Assembly: GCA_015488855.1 (NCBI GenBank)
Contig: WFMY01000089.1
Span: 1-10,616 of the forward strand
Direction: 5' to 3'
DNA from: Helicobacteraceae bacterium
GTDB taxonomy: Bacteria; Campylobacterota; Campylobacteria; Campylobacterales; Sulfurimonadaceae
DNA length: 10,616 nucleotides
Part shown: piece by piece, positions 1 through 6,015 of the stretch
Layout of the letters: every line of letters starts with the position of its first letter
Numbering within the stretch: position 1 is the stretch's first letter
Notes under the pieces: generated by a model
Told to the model about the DNA's origin: nothing
Databases searched by the model: none
Seen by the model: only the letters and a program-made list of their open reading frames with translations
Made by a program: the position numbers and the translations under genes

Positions 1-225
1 GATATGATGTTTTCTTCATCTAAAGGGGACATGATACAAAGACTTCAAAAGATTCTTGGTGTCACAAGTGAAGAAACACTCGTGTGTGGGGATGGTGCAA
101 ATGATCTAAGTATGTTCGCTCACGCAGGAGTTAGAGTCGCTTTTTGTGCAAAAGAGATTTTGCAAAAAGAAGCAAATGTAATCATAAATGAAAAAGACTT
201 AAGGTTGATACTTCCAGAAATCTAG
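1..225 (+). CDS. serB: Phosphoserine phosphatase, C-terminal part (5' end outside window)
   Basis: This is the last 74 residues of a HAD-superfamily phosphatase, open at the window edge and ending at TAG 223-225. SerB removes phosphate from phosphoserine in the last step of serine synthesis, in the cytoplasm. What is visible is HAD motif III with its lysine (SSSKGD, residues 5-10 of the fragment) and motif IV with the Mg-binding acidic pair (GDGANDLSM, from residue 30). A typical SerB ending follows: AFCAKEILQKEAN, then a short region ending in DLRLILPEI. The DxDxT nucleophile motif and any N-terminal ACT domain lie outside the window. Another HAD phosphatase with the same C-terminal pattern is possible, but the spacing and the GDGANDLSM/AFCAK pattern fit SerB best. 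The next gene begins 56 bases downstream on the same strand and may be co-transcribed. Confidence 0.85.
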   Translation, partial: DMMFSSSKGDMIQRLQKILGVTSEETLVCGDGANDLSMFAHAGVRVAFCAKEILQKEANVIINEKDLRLILPEI

Positions 226-232
226 AAGTATC
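207..232 (+). other. Inverted repeat over the serB stop codon
   Basis: Bases 207-218 and 221-232 are complementary at 11 of 12 positions (GATACTTCCAGA against TCTAGAAGTATC). In RNA the outer 8 base pairs would form a stem whose loop holds the UAG stop. It is not followed by a clear T run, so it is a poor intrinsic terminator. It may stabilise the 3' end or partly separate serB from the next gene. The pairing is plain in the sequence, but the function is inference. Confidence 0.4.
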
Positions 233-281
233 TAAAATGTATGCTCATCAAAGTAGTTTACACTATAAGGAGAAAATATAA

Positions 282-599
282 ATGTTAGAAAATACAGTTT
301 GGAAACAATATAACGATGAAAATAACTTTAAAGAAAGATTGGTGGAGTTCTGTGTCATGCCCATACGAGAGTTTATGGAAGATGAAAAAGCATTGTATGG
401 TGTGATGAAATCAAAACTTACAAAAAAAGAGTTAAAACTTTTTGCTATGGAGTGTGGTGCTGTTGGTGATGAAGAGATTATGAAAGATTTTTCTTGGGAT
501 GATGATGCCTTAGAAAAAGCAAAGTTCAAACTCTACAAAAAACTTAAGCAAGATAAAACACGACTCTCTTTTAGAGCATCAAAAGAGTATGATTCTTAA
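282..599 (+). CDS. Small acidic protein with possible sigma-region-4-like helix-turn-helix
   Basis: I do not recognise this 105-residue protein by name. The start is well supported: AAGGAGA at 267-273 lies 8 bases before the ATG. It has no signal peptide or membrane segment, so it should be cytoplasmic. Residues about 46-90 (LTKKELKLF, then GDEEIMKDFSWDDDALEKAK, then LYKKLKQ) follow the hydrophobic spacing of a sigma-70 region 4 or LuxR-type helix-turn-helix: an L-T-x-x-E opening, an EEI turn, then a basic final helix. The N-terminal half is rich in acidic residues and aromatics. The match is by eye and weak, and the usual small residues at the turn are only partly present. It lies 56 bases after serB and may share its transcript. 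Its last 21 bases overlap the 3' end of the convergent gene on the other strand. Confidence 0.75.
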   Translation: MLENTVWKQYNDENNFKERLVEFCVMPIREFMEDEKALYGVMKSKLTKKELKLFAMECGAVGDEEIMKDFSWDDDALEKAKFKLYKKLKQDKTRLSFRASKEYDS

Positions 600-2294
600 A
601 GAGACTCTTCGAGATTTTTGTTTATTTTCAACATCTGAGAAAGTTATTTTTTTACTATAGCTATACCCACTTCCTTTGAGTATCTTCGTGAGCCAGACCT
701 TAGTTTTCTTGTCCTGAGAATTAAAGATATAGTTTAAAGTCTCAAATGATCTTTTCATAGAGAGTTTTTCATTTTTAATGTAACCTTCTTCAAAAGAGGC
801 GTTTTTCCATTCACTTGAAGTATATCCATTGACTTCCAATGTTTTCACTTGTGCTTTATATTGATGCAAAAAAGAGATAAGCTTCTTACTAAATCTATCT
901 AAAAATATCTTTTGTGCTTTTGTAAGTTTGTATTTAGAAGCACCAAAGTAGAGGTTTTTATCTATAAATTTTATGGATAAATCTTGATTGATAATTATCT
1001 GCTTTGATTTTATCTCTTTAGCATAAAGTTTTTTCAGCATCTTGTAGATTTTTGGTGCTTTTGCTGATTTCTGCACAAAGGTAGCATCTCTGTTGAGTTT
1101 TACTATCCACATATTTGATTCTTGCGATTGAGTGTATGTAAATACCCCTGCACAAGCAATTTGTGAGTTATTAAGTATAGCTACTGCATTGAAGCGGTCA
1201 TAATTGTCTCCGCCAAAATGTGCTTGATGGAGTTGTTTAAGCCCTGAGTTAAGCATAACAACAAGAGCATCTGTATCGTAAGCGTCTCTCACATAACCAA
1301 CACCCACGATGCCTCCATCAGAATACTCTTTTATGTCATTGAGAGCACAAGAGTATTGCGTATGAAGTTTCTTATCTAAAATGACATTTTTTTGTAGGTC
1401 AAATTTGATGAGTCGAATCTGTTCTTTGTTCATCTCATCCATTTCTGAGAGTGCAAGTAAAAAATTGTTATCTCTTAAGCGGATGACTTTTTTTGCAAAG
1501 ATGCTTTTTTGTTGTTTAAAGTGTTTAAGCCATATTTTATTGCCATTTTCACCAATGCGCATAAGCGTTACATTTCTATTTTTATTGTAGCGTGTAGTGC
1601 TTACAACGATAAAAGAGCCATCATAAGCCTCTACTGCATCAATACCTCTATCGTCATACCGCGTTCCATACTTTTTACTCCAAAGCTTACGCCCATCTTT
1701 GCTAAAACGAGTTAAAAATATGTCATTGAGTCCAAGTCCTGTTTCAAATAGTGGATCATTGATAGAGCGCGAACTCGTAGATGAGCCTACAGCAAGAACA
1801 CCACCATCATTGAGCTGTACTAGATTTTTCAAGCTATTAAAATTTTTCGTTCCAAATGATTTTTTGAATATAAGATTTGCATTTGCATCAAGCTTGAGAA
1901 GTATCACTTGCCCATCCATAGTATGCCCACCAATATAGTACCCGTTTGATGGAGTTTTCGTGATAGCTATCGCTTCGCTAAATCTAGATAAGTTTGATGA
2001 CTTATCTAAGAGAACTTTCCCTGTCTTTTTGTTAAGTTTGATAAGTTGCATCTGTGTACCATCAGCATCATTTATGCTTGCAAGATATTTAAAAGGGTCT
2101 GTATAGCTTCTATTAGTTTGAGTTTGAGAATTAAATTTTTTTGTAAATCCTACAGCTGTAATATCTCTATCATAATCTTGTACAATAGCAAAAAGTTGAC
2201 TGTTGAAGGGTTTATTGATAATAATGGAGTAATCTGTATCTTTTGCATTAAGACTAAGTAAAAGTAAGGAGGTTAAAAGTAGAAATATTTTCAT
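579..2294 (-). CDS. Secreted propeller-like repeat protein with C-terminal OmpA-like domain
   Basis: This is a 571-residue exported protein. I place the start at the ATG at 2294-2292 because it opens directly with a signal peptide (MKIFLLLTSLLLLSLNA, cleavage likely after A17). An in-frame ATG at 2345 would put 17 odd residues ahead of the signal and overlaps the likely promoter. Residues about 18-415 contain several repeats of the type 'DGG.. VG.. ... D.. L.. L... G. ..W.K.. G' (for example DGGVLAVGSS, GRKLWSKKYG, DGGIVGVGYV), typical of a beta-propeller. Residues about 445-571 resemble an OmpA/MotB C-terminal domain: VNGYTSSE (488-495), NEKLSMKR (508-515) and SRRVSLRI near the end. The family's GHTD motif reads GYTS here, so the Asp that contacts peptidoglycan appears missing, while Arg515 remains. 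It likely sits in the periplasm or at the outer membrane. The function is unknown. Confidence 0.85.
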   Translation of the reverse strand: MKIFLLLTSLLLLSLNAKDTDYSIIINKPFNSQLFAIVQDYDRDITAVGFTKKFNSQTQTNRSYTDPFKYLASINDADGTQMQLIKLNKKTGKVLLDKSSNLSRFSEAIAITKTPSNGYYIGGHTMDGQVILLKLDANANLIFKKSFGTKNFNSLKNLVQLNDGGVLAVGSSTSSRSINDPLFETGLGLNDIFLTRFSKDGRKLWSKKYGTRYDDRGIDAVEAYDGSFIVVSTTRYNKNRNVTLMRIGENGNKIWLKHFKQQKSIFAKKVIRLRDNNFLLALSEMDEMNKEQIRLIKFDLQKNVILDKKLHTQYSCALNDIKEYSDGGIVGVGYVRDAYDTDALVVMLNSGLKQLHQAHFGGDNYDRFNAVAILNNSQIACAGVFTYTQSQESNMWIVKLNRDATFVQKSAKAPKIYKMLKKLYAKEIKSKQIIINQDLSIKFIDKNLYFGASKYKLTKAQKIFLDRFSKKLISFLHQYKAQVKTLEVNGYTSSEWKNASFEEGYIKNEKLSMKRSFETLNYIFNSQDKKTKVWLTKILKGSGYSYSKKITFSDVENKQKSRRVSLRIILF

Positions 2295-2311
2295 GCATAC
2301 ACTTTTTTCAA

Positions 2312-2345
2312 AATATATAGCAAAAAACATTCCCAATATTGTCAA
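2312..2345 (-). promoter_or_regulatory. Possible sigma-70 promoter of the OmpA-like gene
   Basis: On the minus strand a perfect TTGACA (2345-2340) is followed by a T-rich stretch and TATATA/TATATT (2319-2312), just ahead of the ATG at 2294. The spacing of 20-22 bases is longer than the ideal 17, so the -35 match may be chance. A T-rich spacer before a -10 box is usual in Campylobacterota. The gene could instead be read through from the ABC-F gene, which ends 69 bases upstream. Confidence 0.35.
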
Positions 2346-2363
2346 GCCTATGTATGCAAAGAG

Positions 2364-3968
2364 TTAAATCTCCCCTTTTTCTTTTGCTTGTGCAAATTCT
2401 TCGTAAGTTCCTTTAAAATCAATGAGAGTTCCATCTGCTTGAATCTCAATAATACGAGTCGCATAAGCATCGAGTAGCTCTCTATCGTGAGAGACACAAA
2501 TGACATTACCTTTAAATTCATGCAGTGCTTCACCCAATGCCACAATAGCCTCAAGGTCAAGGTGGTTTGATGGCTCATCTAGCACTAAAAAATTTCCACC
2601 CTCAAGCATAAGTTTTGAGAGCATCATACGGTGTTTTTCTCCACCTGAGATGCTAACTACTGACTTTTCTTGTTGTTCGCCATTGAAAAGCATACGACCA
2701 AGACAGTTTCTTATCTCTGCAATATCACGCTTTGGATCAAAACCACGAAGCCAGTCATAAAGAGTTCCATCACCATTGATAGTGTCAGCAGTATCTTGAG
2801 GGAAATAGCTAGGCTCTATGGTCGCACCCCATTTTACTTCACCTGCACTTGGTTTCATCTCTTCCATAAGAATTTTTAAGAGTGTTGTTTTACCAACACC
2901 ATTAGCACCGATGAGAGCTACTTTTTCTGCTGGTTCAAATTTGAGTGTGATATCTTTGAGTACTTCGTTATCACCATAAGAGTGAGAGATGTTAAGTAGG
3001 TCAAGTGCTTCACCTCCCATAGTCCTTTTCGCTTTAAATACAATACTTGGATCTCGGCGAGATGATGGTTTAATGTCATCAATCTGAAGTTTATCGAGTT
3101 GTTTTTGTCTTGATGTTGCTTGTTTTGCTTTTGATGCATTCGCTGAAAATCGTCTCACAAAAGCTTCAAGTTGTTCTTTTTCTTTTTCTTTTTTAGCAGT
3201 ATCTAGTTCAAGTTGTTGTGCTATCACATTTGCAGCAATATACCAGTCATCATAGGTTCCTGTAAATTCACGAATTTTTTGATAATCAACATCTAAGATA
3301 TTTGTCACAACAGAGTTTAAGAAGTGCCTATCGTGTGAGATAACTACCATAGTACCTTCATGACGCTTGAGTTCATTTTCTAACCATGAGATAGTTTGAA
3401 TGTCAAGGTTGTTAGTAGGCTCATCTAGGAAGAGTACATCAGGTTTAGGAAACAAAACCTGTGCGAGTAAAACTTTAAATTTGTCAGCAGAGTCAAGTGA
3501 ACTCATCAGATTGTAGTGCTCAGATGCTGGGATACCGACATTTTCAAGGATCTTTCCAATGTTTACTTCGTATTCATAGGTTGGGTCTTCTTCTACAGAA
3601 GTAACCTCTAATTCGGCTAAACGGTTGTTGACTGCATCATCTTCAAAGTCACCATTTGCATAAAGGTCTTCTTTTTCTTTGACTGCATCGTAGAGTCTTT
3701 TGTTTCCATAAAGCACAGCATCCATGATTGTATAGTTTTCGTAAGCAAATTGATTTTGACCAAGAACACCAACTTTGTTGGCTTTAGGGATGATGATTTC
3801 ACCATCAAATTCATTATCTTGATCTGAAAGGATTTTTAAAAATGTTGTTTTGCCAGCACCATTGGCACCGATGAGACCGTAGCGTTTGTGACGGTCAAGT
3901 TTGAGACTTATCTCTTGAAATAGAACTCTGTTTCCAAAGCGTTTAGTAAGTTTTTGAACTGTTACCAT
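2364..3968 (-). CDS. ybiT: ABC-F family ATPase, YbiT type
   Basis: This soluble tandem ATPase has 534 residues, close to the 530 of E. coli YbiT. ABC-F proteins of this group bind at the ribosomal E site and act on translation; they have no membrane domain. Domain 1 has Walker A GANGAGKT (34-41), Walker B/catalytic Glu in LDEPTNNLD (181-189) and the switch SHDR (211-214). The inter-domain linker, about 235-305, is highly charged and contains RRFSANASKAKQATSRQKQ, a conserved YbiT stretch. Domain 2 has GANGVGKT (354-361), signature SGGEK (441-445), LDEPSNHLD (463-471) and SHDR (493-496). The first signature motif is degenerate (MSSLDSADKF instead of LSGGQ), as in E. coli YbiT. Start: AAGAGAG at 3982-3976 lies 7 bases before the ATG. 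It is not an antibiotic-resistance ABC-F by any feature I can see. Confidence 0.92.
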   Translation of the reverse strand: MVTVQKLTKRFGNRVLFQEISLKLDRHKRYGLIGANGAGKTTFLKILSDQDNEFDGEIIIPKANKVGVLGQNQFAYENYTIMDAVLYGNKRLYDAVKEKEDLYANGDFEDDAVNNRLAELEVTSVEEDPTYEYEVNIGKILENVGIPASEHYNLMSSLDSADKFKVLLAQVLFPKPDVLFLDEPTNNLDIQTISWLENELKRHEGTMVVISHDRHFLNSVVTNILDVDYQKIREFTGTYDDWYIAANVIAQQLELDTAKKEKEKEQLEAFVRRFSANASKAKQATSRQKQLDKLQIDDIKPSSRRDPSIVFKAKRTMGGEALDLLNISHSYGDNEVLKDITLKFEPAEKVALIGANGVGKTTLLKILMEEMKPSAGEVKWGATIEPSYFPQDTADTINGDGTLYDWLRGFDPKRDIAEIRNCLGRMLFNGEQQEKSVVSISGGEKHRMMLSKLMLEGGNFLVLDEPSNHLDLEAIVALGEALHEFKGNVICVSHDRELLDAYATRIIEIQADGTLIDFKGTYEEFAQAKEKGEI

Positions 3969-3997
3969 AGTGAAGCTCTCTTATAAAAATTTTCGCG

Positions 3998-4003
3998 ATT
4001 ATA
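3998..4003 (-). promoter_or_regulatory. Probable -10 box of the ABC-F gene
   Basis: A perfect TATAAT reads leftward at 4003-3998, about 30 bases before the ATG at 3968. Transcription would start near 3991 and leave a leader of about 23 bases that contains the ribosome binding site. No TTGACA-like -35 is present, as is common in Campylobacterota. This implies that the ABC-F gene is not only dependent on mqo read-through. Confidence 0.5.
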
Positions 4004-4038
4004 TCTAAGAAAGCTTTAAAATATGGTTATTCTTCTTT

Positions 4039-5535
4039 TTACTTGAGTTTAGAATGTGGCTTATCCCAAAATCCTTCCTCTGGTGCATTGTGAATTGTGT
4101 CTGTCGTATATTTTTCATGGGTACGAGCTATCTCTGCTCTGATGAGGTTAACAACAGCTTTTTGTGATGCTATAGGCTCTGGAAGAACACAGTATTCACC
4201 CTCTGTCAGTTCCTCTTCAAAATGTTTGCTATCAAACTCTTTGCCCAGATATTTTGCAATGTACTTTGCATCTCGTTCTGCATTTCCAAGACAAGATGTT
4301 GCTCCAGGCGATGGTGTCATATTGAAAATCAATCCTTCTCCCGTATAGATAGAAGCTTCCCCAAGCATAAGTTTTTGTTCATCTTTATTGAGAACTTGTG
4401 GGCGTATCCCTCCAAATCCATGTGCGTACTCAAACTCATCTAGTTTGAGTCCAGGGACGATTTTTCTTGCATCTCTTAAAAATAGATATTTGTTTAAAAC
4501 AGGTACTTCATATAAGAAGTTTCTTCCTAGATAGTTACGGATGTCACTCTCTTTGAGGAGTTTCCAAAGAGCTTTTACTATGTTCATATCAAAACGCAAA
4601 GTCTTCCAAAAGTCCATATAAGTACCTGGTTTGTAGCGTTCAAGTTTTGGAAGGATTAGTGCTGTAGGACCAAAGCGAGTATTTCCATCTGCGAGGATAT
4701 CTGGGTCACCATGAAGTGCTGCAAAAGGAAGTTTTGGATTTTGTATCATATAGACTTTACCATGAAGAAGTTTTTGATTGGTCATGTAAAAACTACCAGC
4801 AACAGGAAGACAACCTAGGTTGAGTCCAAAGCCCATACGATGTGCTAAAAAGAGTGAATGTGCCCCTGCATCTGTTGCTACAAAGTCAGTATAAAAGTTC
4901 CCTTTAGGAGTTTTTACAACATAACCCCTTTTTGTAGATTTTTCTATATCTTTGACCTCTGTATTTAAAAACATCTCAAAGACAACATCTTCTTTTTTTA
5001 TCTCCTCAATAAAAGATTTTGACAGTTTATAAAAATCTACTGTAGTCCATTGGTCACGCGTTCCAACGCCGACTATCTCTTCTTTTCTTTCATTGCCATT
5101 TGCATCATAAACTATGCGAGGTTCTATCTCTTTGAGCTTCTCTTTGTCCCACACTTCTAGGTAAGGAAAAAGTTGGCTAAACTCTTCATATCTGTGAAGT
5201 AAAAACTCAACCTCTTTTTGTCCAACACCAAGTGCCATTTTTTGGTGAGAGTAGATAACATCATTTTGTAAGTGATGCCCTAAACAGTACCGTTCTATCA
5301 TCTTGGCTGTTCTTTTTGTGATGGAAGCCTTCTCTAATGTGTAGTTAGTTTCTATATCTCCAGCGTGAATAGTTTGAGAATTGCTCGTTCCTTTAGAATT
5401 TAAAGTTGATACATCTTCATATTTTTCTATGAGAGCGATTGACTTAATATCTGTATATCTTGCAAGAGTGTAAGCTAAAGCACAACCTGTAATACCAGCA
5501 CCAACGATGATTACTTCAAAATTTCTCTTTGCCAT
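4039..5535 (-). CDS. mqo: Malate:quinone oxidoreductase (FAD-dependent)
   Basis: Mqo oxidises malate to oxaloacetate at the inner face of the cytoplasmic membrane and passes electrons to quinone, replacing or supplementing NAD-dependent malate dehydrogenase. The 498-residue product starts with an FAD-binding Rossmann motif (GAGITG, 12-17) and the ribose-binding Glu (IEK, E37). Two stretches, NSQTIHAGDIETNYT (about 52-66) and FNMTPSPGATSCLGNA (about 404-419), match my recollection of H. pylori Mqo (HP0086), as do GCLPVAGSFY and YAHGFGGIRPQVL. It is about 45 residues longer at the C terminus than the H. pylori protein, without obvious motifs. The related L-2-hydroxyglutarate oxidases are less similar in these motifs. 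Start: AAAGGAC at 5547-5541 lies 5 bases before the ATG. It is transcribed away from the acetyltransferase-pta-ackA operon. Confidence 0.88.
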   Translation of the reverse strand: MAKRNFEVIIVGAGITGCALAYTLARYTDIKSIALIEKYEDVSTLNSKGTSNSQTIHAGDIETNYTLEKASITKRTAKMIERYCLGHHLQNDVIYSHQKMALGVGQKEVEFLLHRYEEFSQLFPYLEVWDKEKLKEIEPRIVYDANGNERKEEIVGVGTRDQWTTVDFYKLSKSFIEEIKKEDVVFEMFLNTEVKDIEKSTKRGYVVKTPKGNFYTDFVATDAGAHSLFLAHRMGFGLNLGCLPVAGSFYMTNQKLLHGKVYMIQNPKLPFAALHGDPDILADGNTRFGPTALILPKLERYKPGTYMDFWKTLRFDMNIVKALWKLLKESDIRNYLGRNFLYEVPVLNKYLFLRDARKIVPGLKLDEFEYAHGFGGIRPQVLNKDEQKLMLGEASIYTGEGLIFNMTPSPGATSCLGNAERDAKYIAKYLGKEFDSKHFEEELTEGEYCVLPEPIASQKAVVNLIRAEIARTHEKYTTDTIHNAPEEGFWDKPHSKLK

Positions 5536-5563
5536 TCAATGTCCTTTTAGTTTTTATAGGTAA

Positions 5564-5569
5564 ATTATA
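5564..5569 (-). promoter_or_regulatory. Probable -10 box of mqo
   Basis: TATAAT reads leftward at 5569-5564. Transcription would begin near 5557, giving a leader of about 22 bases that carries AAAGGA. There is no clear -35. The upstream part of this promoter coincides with the -10 box and start codon of the divergent acetyltransferase gene. Confidence 0.55.
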
Positions 5570-5579
5570 ACTAAATTTG

Positions 5580-5585
5580 TATAAA
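5580..5585 (+). promoter_or_regulatory. Probable -10 box of the acetyltransferase-pta-ackA operon
   Basis: TATAAA (5580-5585), or TAAAAT two bases later, ends only 5-7 bases before the ATG at 5593, so transcription would begin at or next to the start codon. An alternative TATAAC at 5566-5571 would give a leader of about 15 bases. Neither leader would contain a Shine-Dalgarno sequence. Confidence 0.45.
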
Positions 5586-5592
5586 ATACATT

Positions 5593-6015
5593 ATGCAAAT
5601 AAGAGAATTGAATCTAAAAGAGCTAGAGAGTGTTTGGGAAGTGTTATCTCAATTAAGAGATAAGTTAGATTATGATGAATTTGAAGATTTGATTTATGAG
5701 ATGCGTTCAAAAGAGTATAAGATGTTTGGTCTTTTTGAAGGGGAGGAGTTAGTGACCTATGCAGGTGCATATATACAAACAAACTTATATCATAAAAGGC
5801 ATCTCTTTGTTGATGATTTGGTGACTTATGAGAGTGTCCGTTCACGAGGTTACGGAAAAGCCATGATAGAGTACTTGGATAATTATGCAAAAATTGGTGG
5901 GTGTGAGAGAGTTGTTCTTAGTTCCGCTAGACAACGCCAAGATGCACATAGATTTTACAATAAGCTAGGTTTTGAGAAAAAGAGTTATCAATTTGTAAAA
6001 GAGGTAAAAATATGA
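5593..6015 (+). CDS. GNAT family N-acetyltransferase
   Basis: This is a 140-residue single-domain GNAT enzyme, which moves an acetyl group from acetyl-CoA to an amine on an unknown substrate. Acetyl-CoA-binding motif A is clear: VDDLVTYESVRSRGYGKAMI (73-92), with the R-x-x-G-x-G loop at 83-88. Motif B follows with AHRFYNKLGF (118-127), whose Tyr122 is the usual general acid. The length is normal and the domain fills the protein, so the first ATG is the right start; the next Met is at residue 37, inside the fold. There is no ribosome binding site before the ATG. Its stop overlaps the pta start (ATGA, 6012-6015), so it is the first gene of a translationally coupled operon with pta and ackA. That placement next to acetyl-CoA/acetyl-phosphate metabolism is suggestive, but the substrate cannot be inferred. 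Confidence 0.88.
   Translation: MQIRELNLKELESVWEVLSQLRDKLDYDEFEDLIYEMRSKEYKMFGLFEGEELVTYAGAYIQTNLYHKRHLFVDDLVTYESVRSRGYGKAMIEYLDNYAKIGGCERVVLSSARQRQDAHRFYNKLGFEKKSYQFVKEVKI

Noticed and set aside
263..529. Minus-strand reading frame of 88 codons opposite the small protein
   Set aside because: It is antisense to a gene with a strong ribosome binding site, has serine/phenylalanine-rich composition typical of a complement frame, and matches no motif.
598..640. Possible terminator after the small protein (AAGAG/CTCTT followed by a T-rich stretch)
   Set aside because: The stem is only 4-5 base pairs with a minimal loop, and the T run is interrupted; too weak to call.
2295..2345. An in-frame upstream ATG at 2345 for the OmpA-like protein
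   Set aside because: It would add 17 residues before a textbook signal peptide and overlaps the probable -35/-10 region. The ATG at 2294 is preferred.
2364..3968. ABC-F protein as an antibiotic-resistance determinant
   Set aside because: Length, linker sequence and the degenerate first signature fit the housekeeping YbiT group. There is no long resistance-type linker extension and no resistance context.
5591..5890. Minus-strand reading frame of 99 codons opposite the acetyltransferase
   Set aside because: The GNAT motif A and motif B on the plus strand are clear. The antisense product has no recognisable features.
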